The translations under genes were made by a program, and so were the position numbers. This document shows, in pieces, positions 10,634 through 25,600 of a DNA stretch of 64,000 bases. The stretch comes from Lichenostomus cassidix (Eukaryota; Chordata; Aves; Passeriformes; Meliphagidae), in contig CM039194.1 in NCBI GenBank assembly GCA_008360975.2, positions 7,984,426 through 8,048,425 on the forward strand. Reading direction: 5' to 3'. The first letter of the stretch is position 1. Every line of letters starts with the position of its first letter. Under the pieces are notes generated by a model that saw only the letters and a program-made list of their open reading frames with translations, did no database searches and was not told the DNA's origin.

Positions 10634-13600
10634 TGAAAGCAAGTAAAAGTCTGAGAACCAGAGAACGTTTACCAGGGTGTCATCAGACACTGCCCTCTCC
10701 TAATAAGCACCATTACAATAACCATGTTACAGTGCTAATATAAACATTAGATGAAATCTAGTGCTTAGTACAGTGTGCCTTGCTGGATGGCAGCAGCAGT
10801 GCAGCAAACAATGCTTGGAATTCAGATGCCATTCAGCAACTGTAATTCAGTTACTTCAGGCTGTTGATGCACGAAGCCTCTGGGGAATCTGGATTGACTT
10901 TAGGATTTCTAGCTACAGTTTGTCAACTGCAAAGCACAGGTCAGACATGTAAGAAGTCCCTACTTGTGATGAAGAGCAGCATGCCCTTTCTCAAGGAACC
11001 TGACCTAGGAATTTTTCTTATTGTGAAAGCATAATGCCAGCTCCTTATACTGACCAGGAATTAGATACAGGGAATTCCAGCTTTTTCAAGCTATTATTGC
11101 TTACAGGCGCAAATTCCAGTACCAGTTCTCACTGAGCTGAATGGTGGCTACGCAGCTGCTCTTTGGTTAGTTCAGTTTCCTGCTGCTGCTGCAAGACTTT
11201 TTCTCACACTCTAGTGGATGTGCATAGATTTGAGCGGAAATGTTTGCTTAGGGTACTCTAAATAGCAATGTTGGTGGGACAACAGAAGTGTCATTGCTTA
11301 CAGCTAAATCATATAAGCCAGAGGAAAAGCTGTCCTGGCCTGTCTCTGGCTGCCCAGAAAGAGGCTAGAATGTTGAAATCCTGTGTTTAATTTCAAGTAG
11401 TACCTAAAAAACTTACACTGGAAGAATGAAGTGTTTCCTAATGCATATAATCCTATCAAATAAATTATTTAAAGGAATAGTTTAAATAAAGAGTTAAGGA
11501 GAGTGAATTATATAATAGGATGGAAAGTGTTTGAAGATCTGAAGCAACAGCCTTAAGGTGCTATGAAGGTCAGCCTTGCGTTGCCAGTGCACAGCAGCTC
11601 TCAGGTTCAGACATTCTGAACAAATTGTATGATGTTATTGTCTATCAAATTAACAACCCGAAAGAAAATAATCTAAAGTGCATTTTGAAAGCTTTGAAGT
11701 TTTGTGGTGGACCTGAAGAAGCATGTTTCCTGATTATGAAAAGGGACTGTGTTCTGAATTCCTGTAAAGAACGGGATGATTGAAAGATGCCTTACCATTT
11801 CACCTTCAGCATCTCCTCAAAGCTCTCGGGCAGTGGATTGCCGTAGCTTTCCGGGAGAAACAGGGTAAGGATCCCAATCAGCACAGTCAGGCTTCCCATC
11901 AGGATGTATGGTAGGTATCTGTCATAGGCACCTGGCAGAACACACAACATTCCAACAGAACTTAATGTCCACAACTGACAAACTGACACATAAAGATTAT
12001 ATTCCAGACATTGCTGTAACACAGAACTAATTTGGAATAATTAGCTGAAAGCATCATCAATATCAAAGGTGAATCCAAAGCTGAGTTACATCTGTAACTG
12101 AGCCAGCAGTCAAAGGAACTTTTCAATTTTAAAGCTTCAACATATGCTCTTGGATGACTACACCTACCATAATTTCATGCCAACCCCCATGTTTGTGTAG
12201 CAGCTAAAAGTCTGGGTTGGGGATTTTTTTGGTTTCTCTCTTTTTACATTTTCCGCTGGGTTAGCCAACATCTTTGCAAGGCAATAGCTCTGCTGGGATT
12301 GCTGCTGGAGTCTTCAGTACCACACTGTCATCAAGAACCAAATCCTCTGTTAAATAACTCAATATGAGTGAATAAAATTGCTCATAAGCAACAAAGCACT
12401 CATCACTGCCTGAGATCATGTATCCTATCGGGCTGGTGCAAAAGAAGGGAAGAGACTAAATCAGCTGAATAGGCTGACAGACTAACAACTCATTAATGGG
12501 GGAATGCTTTAATGCTTTCCTTGCTGCAAAGGGAGACAGCATCAGGCTTCCCGAGACACATATGAGGCTCTGACCTTGGTCTACTGAGAATATTATTTTG
12601 GACTTGAAGGCAGCAGCCCTTGCCAGCAGCCTGAAGCTGGCACAGAAGTGTTTAGGCAGGATGCAAGATCCTCAAATCACAGCAACACATCAATGAAAAG
12701 GTCTTTCAGAAAACGGATTAGCTAGGAGTTCAAGTATTTAAGATAAAGTACCAAACTGGACTTGACAGCTTTATTTTATAGCTGGAATAGAGTAATATGC
12801 TTTATAATGTATGGAATAAACTCGGATTAAAGAGAGAACCCCTGGGTATGTCTCAGAGAGCCAAAGTTTGTGATCTGATCTCCTCTGTGTTTATGAGCTG
12901 GATGAACTGCAAGGTCCTAATTTAGCTGTAGCAAATAGCAGCAGCTGACAAGTTTCTCCTAAAACCTCTTAAAGTTTAAGAACCTATTTTGATGTCTGGA
13001 ACAAGATTTCCTAAAGACTGAGCCTATGGAAGCCTGGGAGAAAAGACCCCCACAAACCCACCAAAACCAATCAGTAAAAATGCTATTCTGACTACATCTG
13101 TCTCTTAGTGCTGCAATGGAGATTGAAGACCTTAAGCAGAGTCACAGTCCTGCTGACCCTTTTACTTTACATTTGCACTGTACAAATATGAAACCAAGAC
13201 AAGGCATTTTCATCATTTTTGGTACAGTGCATTCCAGTTACACTGAAATGCATAGGTGAGTCAACACTGATTAGTTACAGATAGTCATCTCCTCTCCCCT
13301 TTTCCTGGCATGGAGAAGCAGCATTAACCCCTCAGCAGTACACCAGCAATGTTCTGCCTGAGCCAGCAAAGTCATGCTCAGGTTGTATCAAAGATTTCAG
13401 CAGGAAGCAATACTCATTAGGGACAGAGAGAGTTGAGATGGGTCCAGTGATGGCAGAAGAAAATAAATCACGTGTGAGCAAAAGAAAGAGGAGATTGCCC
13501 AGACTGAGCAGTAGGTATTCACAGATACTCCCACCCTTAATCCCCTAATCTCTGTCACTGTTTGCTATCTGCAACATGAGGAACATTTTTGTGTATTAAA

Positions 13601-16600
13601 CAAAAACCCAAACCAAACCAAAAAATATTTTTCAATTATTATATGTGCAGCACTCAGAATGTGAGGGTATTGCATGCCAAAAAAAAAGCCTATGGGGAAG
13701 TCAATAATTCTGCTTACGGAATTACTGAGCAATAAGAAAAAGCAAAATGAATGCTGAGGTGACTAGTTTAGTAACTAAAAAAAAAAAAAAAAAAATCACT
13801 TCAAGTAAACACATTTGTGCTACTTTACCTGTATGTTTTCCATGTATGACTTTAGACAGCACAGATCCTGAGAATGTTTGGATTCCCACCTGGTTTATCT
13901 CCCAACATACCCATCTTGGGATGCATACGGACAGTATCATGCCACAAATTTCCTACTGCTACATTTCCTTACTTGCTATGCTCTCCTGGGAAACTAACTG
14001 GCATCCCAAGATGTGATTATCATTCCAGCCACTGTTTGCACAGTTTATAAACATCATTGTTGTGTTTGACAAGCTCTAACCCACTTCAGTGATATATGAA
14101 CAGTCCCTAAAGGAATGAAGTGCCTGATCCTTCTGTCAAGCCCAGGGAGCTCCACTTGATATCTACCATGTGTGTTAGTGAGCTCACATCGAAGCTGAGA
14201 GAAGGGACTCAAAAGAGACCACAAGTGAAGGGACTTAAAGCTGTGCCTGCACTGCAGAAGCTCAGATAACTTCTCTGGAGAGTTGTGTGATGCAAGGCAG
14301 GAAAGACAAGACATCTCACCCAGGTAAACAAAGTAAGGAGCAATGATGCTGCCCAGCCTGGAGGCTGTGGAAGTCGCTCCGACTGCCATGTTTCGCACTA
14401 GTGTTGGGTACAGCTCCACATTGTAGACATAAAGCATTGAAAACGCAGCTGTGATGCCAAACTTCCCAAGCATCACCAGTCCAATAGAGAGGACATAGAG
14501 GTCTGGAGAAGAAAAAATAAAATCAAGGTGAATGAGCAATACCCTGTGCTTATTACTTGTATTTCTTCTACATCCAAAAGACTGTACTGTTGTGTTTTTC
14601 CTAAATGTTATGAGGTATGTGCTTTGGGTTTTTTTAATTATACAAAATATTAACCCCATCCCTAGACTACTCCAAACTCCCCACTAAGCATAATGTAGAT
14701 GCTCAGGTTATTTAGTATTTTTTCTGATTTTGGTTGTCTTCAAGTAAAATATTATTCTTGAAATGGAACAAAACTCTGTATTATACACCAATAAACTACA
14801 AGCTTGAATCCACCCCTTTTTCTCAAAATCCTGTGGAAATTTACACACAGTAAAATCTGGATGCAGGTTTTTGTAGCTTGCAAACACAACCAGATAAATC
14901 ACAGTACATTTTTAGCTCTCATTTTAGAAGCTGGTTCCCCAGGACTATATAAAGCTCAGTAATTTGACACAATAACTGAGTTGAGTGTGACTCAGCATAT
15001 ACATACGCAATAAAAACAAAACCTAAGGCTGCAAGGGATCAGCATATACTTGACCTAAAATTCTAAAGTTGATCAGAGTTTCCAGTAAATTTGCAGAACT
15101 ATTACACAGTACCATAACATATGTTGAATATTTCATATGCTTAAATCATAGATTTAATTTTGTACCTGCAGGAACCAGCTGAATGAAGAGGACAACAGTT
15201 CCCCCTAAAAAAAAGGTGCCAGCCAAGGAGTAGCGCCGTGGGAGGGAGCGGAGGAGAAGCCAGGCGATCACGTAAGCTGGAACTTCAATAACAGCTGAGA
15301 GGAAGCAGTTGACGTAGGCATCTCCATGCCAGTCTGGAGTGCTGAGGGACAGGCCAAAGTAGCCAACTGATGTGAAAAACCTGAGAAAAGCATTAAAACC
15401 AAATTATTCCAGAAACAGCACTCTCTGATTGCCTCCAGTGGTGCCTCAGGTGGTGTTACAAAAATAGGATGTCACAAAGCACCGCCACAGGCATTGTGGC
15501 TTAAAAAAAATCTCAGTGGCAACCCCATCTTTCTAATTCTACCATCCCATCCAGTGATCATATCCACAGCGGCTTGAAGACACCTCAGATTTCTCTGTCC
15601 TTCCTGCACACACTACACCAAGTGAAAAGCTTTGTGGAAGTCGTTCACAAAGGCTTTTCACTGCAACAGACTCAACGACACAATGAAACTCTTGCAAGCT
15701 TCCCATGCCAACTGCATTCCCACTTGTAGCCAGTGTCAGGAACTCCCACCCTCAGCAGTTCCGTTACATTTTATTTAATCTTCACAGAGAGCTGGATGTT
15801 TGAGTTTCAAATCTCAGGAGTGCCTTACTATGGCATGCCAAGTGTGCTAGCCAGTTCCTTTCTGCTGGGGAAAATATGGACAGAAAAGGGTCCTGGTTTG
15901 TCTATATGGCATTATTGGGTCCTCATTCCTTGTGGCTGCCCAGGCAGGGACCAGGATCTCACTGAGATGGGCACAGTACAGACACAGAACAAAATTGCTG
16001 GCCTTGGGTCTTGGCTCTTGTTATGTTACTGAGTTGCTGCCTTTGCTTCAAGAAGAATATTTCTCTTCAAATAAAGATTACAGAGATGGGAGCATTTAAG
16101 AAAAATACCCAAAACAATGTACTTCAAAATACACAAGTTGTTACATCTAGTTTTCTAACTATTTTATATCTGAGTCAAGGCTACTGTCTCCATATTCTTG
16201 TGTGTTAATGCAGTGTGGGTGCAAGGACATTGAGGGCCATGTACCAGCCAAGGACCACTGGATATCGGCTCCAAGGCTCAGACTTATTATCTAAACCTGT
16301 GGCATGTGCCCTCAAATCAGAAATCAGAAATGTTCTATTGCCTGGGTACTTTAGGAATACACATTTCCTTACCACAAAAGTAATGACATAATAGTAATAG
16401 TTGCAATGTTTCGGGTTCGAAATAGGTCCAGAAGGATAGCCTTCTGCTGCTGCTGAGGCTTCGAATCCTGCATCTGAAGGAAAAAGGAAAACAAAACCAA
16501 AAAAATTCCCACACACCTAAGAGCAAAACAACCTCTGCTACCCACAATCTGGGCAGTTATGAAGTTACGACTATCAGGGGATAACTAGCCAGCCCAAGGG

Positions 16601-19600
16601 CCACTTCTGCACCAGGGAGGGCAGTCCTTAGGTAGAGCTTGTCTCTGCACCCAGCTGTACTCGTGGGAGTTTCCATTGCACCATGCTGACTAATTAGAAA
16701 GGAGCATCAGCTGACCAGACAGATGAGTTAACATTTCCTTAAGGATCTCACACAGTACTTCCAGGAGTAACCTCATTACCAAAGGCATTCTTCTGTCCGT
16801 TCTGTGCACTGTCCATTCACATCTCTTCAACCTTCATAAATGACATGAAATAAATCCAGGAAATCACCCAGTTTTGCTGCCTGCCATGCCCTGACAGGGA
16901 GAGGAACAGATGACAGAGGTTGGTGAGGTGGCCAGGGCACATCATGGGAGGATTCACCACCTCAGACTGGAGATGGAGGCTTCGGTTCGAGGTTTGAAGC
17001 AGGAATCTTCTGGGTGGCATTAGGGTGCCCTTCTGCCTGTGCACTTTGCCCTTGCCAGGACAAAGCCAGCATTGTGGCCATGCTTCCTGCAGGCCCAAAG
17101 AACAAACCACCCCAGTTCTCCCTACGGGACTATCTTGGAGATACCCTTTCCTAGGAATAGATGATGGTTTCCAAGGAATGTCTTTCTAGTAATGTTTGAA
17201 AAAATATTTCCAATGTGAGATTTAGCATGCAGACATCATCCTCAGGCTTTTTTTGACAGATGTTTTGGCACGCAAAATTTCCATGAAACAGCTGAGAAGC
17301 TCCTTGGTTTAAAAAAATATGCAGGAATGATGAAATGCTGCAATCTGAAAAAGTCATCTCCAGTTGGAAAGACATCTGAGGTCTGGCTGTGAAGTAAGGG
17401 AAGTGCTTTTCCAAGGTTGGTGCAGAATGAGTTTCCCATAATTGGAACATACACTTCAATTTACACTAAAACTTCCTCTTGGGAAAGAGATCTTCAGCCA
17501 AAATGTGTGACAGTCAAGTGATGAATCCTGCCCAGGGGAGAGGTAACTCACAGCATCTGTGTCCTGCAGACACTGCAGAGGGGCACATGGTGTTTTGCTT
17601 TCTGCTTTATCAGGAGACACGAGGAGGCACAAAATGCAGGTGCCAGTGTACAGCAGGAGAGGAAGATGTGACCTACAGACACACAGTGATTGCTGATGCA
17701 AGGCTGGAAGAGTCTTTGCACAAGAAAAATGTGGTTGGACCTCCAGTGAGGGCAGAGCCAGTAGAGGGGGAGATGAGCACAGGAACCAGCTGTCCCGCTG
17801 TGGCTGTGCTGCTCCCTGGCTTGTTGGGCTGCCAGGTTTGCACTAGACTTCCTTCTTTCAACTAATACATGTGAAATACAAGAAAAACACAGCTTTGAAG
17901 AAGTGCTTGATGTTCTTCACAGTCTTCACTAACATCATGGCTTTCAAGTGCTCTTGTAGCACTCGGGTGCTTTGGATGGTTTGTGCAAACTGGAGTCCCT
18001 CGGGCTCCACGCAGCCCCAGCTCATGTGGGTACTGATTTAGGGTCCCCTACACAGCCCCCCTGCAAAGGGCTGCTGCTAAACTGCAAACTGCTAATAACG
18101 CACCAAGCTGAAATGAGCACAAACACATTTTCCTTGGGTCTTCGCAGTGCCCAGAGGATGAAGCAATCTGGGTCACCATTGCTTTGAAAACCACAACAAA
18201 CCACTGCTGAGGAAGAGAATTTTACTGTAAAAAGCAAACAAATAAAACCTCCCTCTGGGTTCTCACTTTGATCTTGCTAACCCAACACTTACCGCAGGCC
18301 AACAGTCACTGCCAGCCCCTGAGAGCTGCTGGTGCAAACCAGTTCTCTGCTGGCATTTCCCAACAAGTCAACAGGCCAAAGGGGGAAGTGCCAGCGAGGT
18401 AAAGTACCAGGATGTATGAAACATACCTCTGCAGTGTCAAAAAGCATGGCTGGGGCTGGAATGCCATTTATTTTTGCAGCCTTTTGGATAATAGCTTCTG
18501 CTTCTTTATATCTTCCCTGGGAGATCAGCCACCGAGGAGACTCAGGAATGACCCTGTAAAAAGTTTCAGAATAAATGACTCAACGTTTTTCTGAAAGTAA
18601 GAAGTTATAAATAACATATTTATTGTGTTTATGAGTTACACTCTGATCTCAGAGATTGTTTGCAGCAGGAGACAGCCAGCACAGAAGCAGGTGGGCAATG
18701 CAATTCAAATATATGTGATGGTTTTATTCTCACGCTAAAGTAGATGCTTTGCTCTCAGTGGTTGTTTCTAAAGTAATAATTGATGTCCACCAGATGTCAC
18801 CAGATAGACAGCAAGGATGGGAGTAGCTTAGCCAGTGGGAATCAAAAATATTCTTAGGAAACTCCACACAATGTGGACATGCTTTAAATAAGCACAGTGT
18901 GTATTTAAAGGTTTTGTGTGATAGGAATCTTATATACAAACCTCACCATGTTACCACAGCTCTGAGGCAGCTTCTCTCAGGCAGAGGGCAGGGGCAGTGT
19001 CCCCTTGCAGAGTTGATGACATTTTCTAATCAATTCCAGGCACGTGTTGAGTAAATTAACACCAAACACAGAACAGAAAATTTTAACTTTCCTTAACTAA
19101 ATCCTTTGATCTTAACAGATGCCACCTTGCTCCCTTTAGCCAGCAGCACTTTTTCCTCTCCTTGGAAAAAAGCAGTTCAGGCACTCTTTTTTCTGGTGAA
19201 CCCTAATGACTGACTCAAAGGCAGGTCAATAATTTCAAGCATCAGATGATTTATATCTGATCATTAACCACTAATGGAACTTTCTGTAAAATGAGCTGCC
19301 ACTACTACACTTCTTACTGGGAAAGCTGAAGATCTTGAGACTGCAGAGACAATGCTGGGAACCTTCTGGAGAATTTGGAAGGGAAATGAGTAAAAGCACA
19401 AGAATGGCACAGAGCAGAGGGATGTACAAGTCACGTGGCCTGTGGAAGCAGTGAGTCCACATGCCCAAATGCCAGCTAACACCAACCTGCCTTGGCAGAG
19501 CTTTTTCAGTGCATCTTGATCCCCATCTACCCCCCCACAGGCCCCAGACAAAGTACTGTCAGAGGAAATGTTTGGCATTTTTAAATGTAAGCTTTTAAAA

Positions 19601-22600
19601 ATCCTGGGAATTCCCACCCAGCACATTTCAATGCAGGACTCTGAAGCCATGCCTTGGGGCAAACTTCCTGTGCCTCACAGTGCCTGTTCTACAGCAGACA
19701 TCTGAGAGGCTTCCACCCAAAACCAGCCTCCCCAGAGAACAGCTGCTTGGTGCAGAGGGAAATGCTGCTATGATGAAGGAGTTTGAAACACAGCAAGTTA
19801 AATAAGCAAACTGACCCTTAAACAGAATCAGACTGTCTTTAAAATCCAATGACAGCAGAGGTGGAGCTGAAAACCATTTTAAAGGTTTGGTTTGAAGACT
19901 AAGGTTAAAAAACCCCAACCAACCAACAAACCAAAACCATCAGCAGACACTTCTGACAAGACTGGGACATGCTGGAGGTCTTTCAGACTACAGAAGAGTG
20001 TGTCTTAATCACTTAACTGTTATAAAGATGTTAATTGCTCACTTAAAGATATAACTTTTTCAAGATAACAAGAAGAAAGGAGTTCCCTGAATAATATGAA
20101 AGGAAAGAACTCTCCTTCTTGTTAATTATCATTATTTTAAGAGTGTGGGTGATACCTTGCTTTTCCTATTTTCAAACACCTGTCCCTTCAGAAAACAGCA
20201 GATGACCCAGGCAGCAACAGAACAGGGCTATCTGCCCTTCTTCAGTGCTTATGTCCAGCTGAAAAGAGCAGGGCTTCAAGCACACAGACAGCACCAGCAA
20301 GTCTCTTAGGTAGTTACTCGACTTAAAACTGGCAAGAAAAACCCAAATAAAAAAAATCTCCCCTCGAGGCAAAGCCTTCTCACATGGCAAATAGAAAAAT
20401 GCCCCTCCTCCCCGACCCCCTGGCGTTACCCAGCACCCAGCACAAAGAGCATCAGGCGGGAGGGGAGGTGGGCAGCGTGGTCTTGGCATGGACTCACCAC
20501 CAGAGCGGGATGCAGAACAGCCCCGGGACAGTGAGCGCCAGCAGCAGCATCCGCCAGTCTCTGATGAAGTAAGCAAACAGTGGCAGCAACATGTAGCCAA
20601 TTGCAAAAAATATGCAAACTCCTAATGTAGAGAATAGAATACGAACTGATTTGCCAAGAATTTCTGTGCCTGTTTAAAACAAGGGAGGTTGGATTAGCAT
20701 TTTAACTCTTGGTTTTCAAGCATGACTAAATACTTTATTGCATTTACATACAAAAAATAAACTAAACAACCTTAGAAAAGAGCAGCACAGCATGGACCCG
20801 CCTGCACAGAAAAGCTGCTGAGAGTATTGGGAACCTTCAGATAAAAGAAGCTACTTCTGTTTGCTTTGATTAATGCATGACAGAGACAGATAAGAACAGG
20901 CATGGGGGGTGGCCGGCAGACTTCCAGGAGCCTTCTTGACATGCTTGCCTAGGACACAGCCTGCTCACCCACTTAACCCATCAGGATTTAAGATGCAATT
21001 CACTGCTGGGCACCTCTGGAAGAGCAGAGGTTTGTGCACAGCACAAACTGACATGGGATGGAAGGATGTGAATTTACAGTGAGGTGAGGTGGAAACAAAT
21101 TGCCCCCCTATTCTTTGGAACAGAAGAAAGATTGGAATGTTGGATTGGCACATCACAGGCTGAAGGACAGAACCAGGGAAGATGCTATCTTCTAGTAATG
21201 CTACTGTTCCAATAGCCAGCCAGCAGTCAGGGAAAGCATCTTACAGCCACTGCACCGTGCAGCAACATAATATCGAGTAATAAAAACTGAGACTGTTCTA
21301 AGCCTTCAACAGCACCGACATTCTTTTACAATAAAACACCCAGCCACTGCTTAATAGAATCCAGTGATGCCCTCAGGTCCATCTCACTTCTTGAGCTCTT
21401 GGCTCCAGGTCTACAGAGCTCTCCTTCACATTAGGAGCACATCAAGGGCCTTAACTGCCATAGTTTGATCTGAAGGAGATTAAAATGCAGATGACACTGA
21501 GCAAACAGAAGGGTCACAAAGTCTGGAGAGTGTACTTGGGTTGTGTATCATGGCAAGAACTCCAACATTTAATATGGCAGAGAAGATGGGAAAAAATATC
21601 CAGGACTGAAAAACCCTCCTATTTAATAGTTACATTAACTAGAAACCTGGAGTAGCTGAATAAAATCACAGTAATAAAACTGAAAATAAGAATTTGCTGG
21701 GCTAAAACGAGTGTGCGAGGATAAATTATACCATCTTCCTCTTGACTTGCTCTTGTTTAGAGGGGCTCTCTTGGGACAGGTCTGATACTTGAAACATTGG
21801 TTTATGCCTGTTAAATGTTACATTACCATTTTTGTCAATTCAAAGCCAATGTGAGATGACATCTTTCAACTACAACTCCCTTATCTCCTGCCTTTCCTCT
21901 TCCCTTATTCTCCTAGCCACAGAATAACAGTTCTTGGACAATACCAACGTATTTCACAAACCTCTGTAGTGTTTTACAGTCCCAGAACTTGAACACTACA
22001 GTTTTGAGCACAGAAAACAACTGAGGCCTAAAGCTAGGAGAGAAATTTCACAAGATGTCATTGAAAAAACCCAAACATTGTCTACAGAAGTTCACCAACA
22101 GCTAAGGGGGAGCTATTCCCATGAAGATGGGCAATAGGGCAAAGGGCAGGATGAGCTTGGGTAGCCAAGGATGCTAGGACAGGGTCTGAGCTACACTTGG
22201 GGAGTCAACACAAGCCAACTTTTAGATGTTTAAAGTTTGAATAACAAAAGAAACCTGTGCTGAACTTGGAAAAAAAACCACCATACTTGGGGATGGAGGG
22301 TGCCAGGGCTGCAGCACAGCCAGAGTCAGTGGGGCCTTGACAGGTGCTGGTGTCACTGCTGGTGTCACTGCTCCCCTCCCAAGCACAGCCCTGCCTGCTC
22401 TTGGATGAAACAAGGGTGCATCTCCAGTGCATCCTGTAATCAGGGTGGCCTTTCTTAAGGAGTTACTTTCCTTTTAATGGGTATATTCTCCTATTCAGCA
22501 CCTCTATCATGTGTGGCTTCCTGGAAGCTCCTGGGTTTGCCTTGCCACAGACAGAAGTCACAGTGCTCATGGGGACACGCTGGCCACGAAGAGTAGGGTG

Positions 22601-25600
22601 GGAAAGGCCACCCTCCATAAGTACCTTCCTCCTTACCCATGACAGTCAACTGACAGCTCACTTAAATGAGGAAACTAATGTCTAAGTCAGTTTAGGATAA
22701 TCCTGCCCTCAGAACGAGCCTCAAGGCTGCTGGGGAACGGCCAGCACTGCTGGCAAGTGCCTGAGGTATCTGCCTCTCTGTTCCTAGAGAGCCATTGCTG
22801 CTGTGACAGCTCTACTGAGGACAGGATGGCAGAAGAGACAACACAAGGAGCCAAGGGCCAGCAAACAACAGCTGTGTAATTAAACAAGCCTAATGTTACT
22901 TGAGAAGATCCAGTTCCCTCTCTCAGCAGTAGGAATATTTGGCCAGTGGGGTGTTCCTGGTCCCCCCCTTCCAGATTTGGGGCAGCATCCCAATCCATGT
23001 CCAGCTGTGCCCCACATTCCCAGGGGAGCTGGGAGCTAAATTCCTGCCTGATCAGAACCTGCACCTCTGTGCTACGCAACGCCCATGTGTTTCCACAAGG
23101 ATTTTCAGCTTTACCCAGTGCTGTACCTCCCAGCCTTCCCATGGCAGGCATTTGTTCCTGTTCCATCAGCTCCACACAAGAATTAAGCTACCTGGACAGT
23201 GGGAGCAGTGGCAATGGTGACGGCAATGGCAGAAGCAGTGACAATGGTGACGGCAACAAAGGATCTCCCTGCTGACAGCCTGACCTTAATCCTCCCTGCA
23301 CCACAGGCAGCAGTGACTCATGAGTGCCCCGAGATACAATGCTGTATCCTCTTCATAGCACTGACTTCATATCATGCTCTTCTGCTCTATTTTTTCCCCC
23401 TGTTAAAGCCTCATGGGGTAGCCAAGACCACCATTAACTATTAACATACAATGTTGATCTAGCTCACATTATGATCTACAAATTGCAATGTTGACACCAA
23501 GGGTTTAAAAATGGCTATGAATATATATGAGCACACTTTAAAGACAGCTCTTGCAAATCCCAGTTTCCCCCCTGAGAGCTGCATCACTCTTCCCCATAAT
23601 TTGCCCACACCTTTCCTGAAACCCCCATGCCTAGAGGGAGTCTCTGTGGGGTCCCTTGTTCCTGCAGGGTCCCCAGGCACCAACTGCAGCCATGCAGTCT
23701 TTCTTCCTACACTCCCCATAGGAAAGAAAGCAAACCTTAGCTTCTGAAATTAGAATTTTGTCACTGATCTCAACTCCAAGAGAGATGACTTTATGGCTAA
23801 TGGGGCTCTGGCACCCACCCAGCTCCTCTGCTCTGATCTCCCTGACACTGACTGTGCCTGGAAATGCTGGTTTGCTCCAAGGCTTTGTACTCAGGTGTGC
23901 ACTGACCCCTCTGCAAAGGGTGCAGATGGAGACAGGGATGTAACCAAATGCCTCCTGTGTCTCAGACCTGCTGCTGCTGCTAAACCCTGAATGCTGCCTT
24001 GAATGGCTTCTCCAAAGAGGAAGGAAATGGATGTTTATTTAGACTCTTCCTGCTCTCTTCTTTTTCTCTAAACCTATAGAAAGTATAAGCTTGAGAAATC
24101 ACAGAGCAAAAAAAATATACTGTCCTAAAGTAGGAATTTTAGCAGTGAAGATTTACCACTGTCTAATTAAATGATCCAGGTTCACAGGGAGAAAAGGAAC
24201 AGTACATTAAGCAAACATTTAAACTAATGCAAACATATTCATACCCAGAATGAAGGCCACCACATAGTTAGAGATCTGTCCCATCCCCACAATGAGAAAG
24301 AGCACGGTGAACATCTCCCAGCTGATGGAAAAGAACTGCAGGAAGCTGAAGCCAGTCTGCACAGCCATCGTCAAAAAAAGAATATTCTTCCTGCCAAACC
24401 TTTGGTAAAAGAAAAACATTATTACTGAAAGAGCATGTATTTATGTAAGAGGGCACAAGGGAGCACAAATAACCTCAAGTGATGCAGCTTAGCCAAACCT
24501 GAAGTTCTGTTCATCTTAAAGAATGTTATTATTGTCATATGCAGTAAAAAATATTAAAATTTCCAAGACCCGTGAGACAAAGAAGAAAAGTTATGAGCAG
24601 AAGCTTCAGGGAGCCACTAGACAGAGACTAAGGAGATTAGGCAACAGTACAATAGGGAGACACACGCACACTGCAAGGCACACAGCTGAAAGCGAGGAAA
24701 TAATGTCTTTTAGGCTACTGGCATCTATACTTTGCAACATCATTACGCTTTAAGTCTGTTAAATAGCTTTGTCAACTGGTTTCAATCCGAGCTGCCAGAC
24801 ATACCGCACCCTTCCTCTCACCTGTTTCTCTGCATTAAGATTACATGGCATGTTCTCCTGGAGAGGCAGGACAAGCTCATGTATGGGTTTTCATACCCAT
24901 GGGCACAGATGCTGTATTTGGGAAAGGCCTCTGCAGCAGTCCTGGGGAAATTGCTCAGGCACAGGCTCAGATCATACCCCTTTACTGATAAAATCCCCAA
25001 ATAATCCAAGGAAGCCCATGTGCGAAGGCAGCTGGGCTGTCAGTGGCTGTGCTGCCACCAGGGCACACACACTTCCTCAGATGCTCCCACTGGGCAAACG
25101 GCACCACTAGGATTTAGTGATTATCTCATCTCCCTTTCAAACAGTAACACCAACTGACTTCTGCACTGGGGCAGGAGTCAGGAGATTAAATTCGGATCAC
25201 ATGGAATTTAATGCTGAAGGCTTTAAGATTAAGACTCGCAGTGAGTTTTGAAACCCCTCAGCTAAGCATCCAGAGGAACACTGCTGCCTCATGACATCCT
25301 CATTCCCAGACAGCAGCCAGAGCAGGATCTGAGATCCCACCATAGGGTATGGACACAAGGCTCAGGGCTATGAGGAGAGGGGAGCAGAGACTTGCAGAGA
25401 GAGTGTATATTCTGCATTCAACACTTGTAAGACTAAAGCCTCAACACTACTGAGACAATTATCAAATGCCTGTAATGATTTTTTTTTTTAATTTTACATC
25501 CACTTAGTCAGATTCTATGACAATTGCTATCCATTTTCAGGGTTTTTTTTCCCCTTCCTCTTGTATATGTTTACTATATTTCCAGCAAACCATCTCTCCT

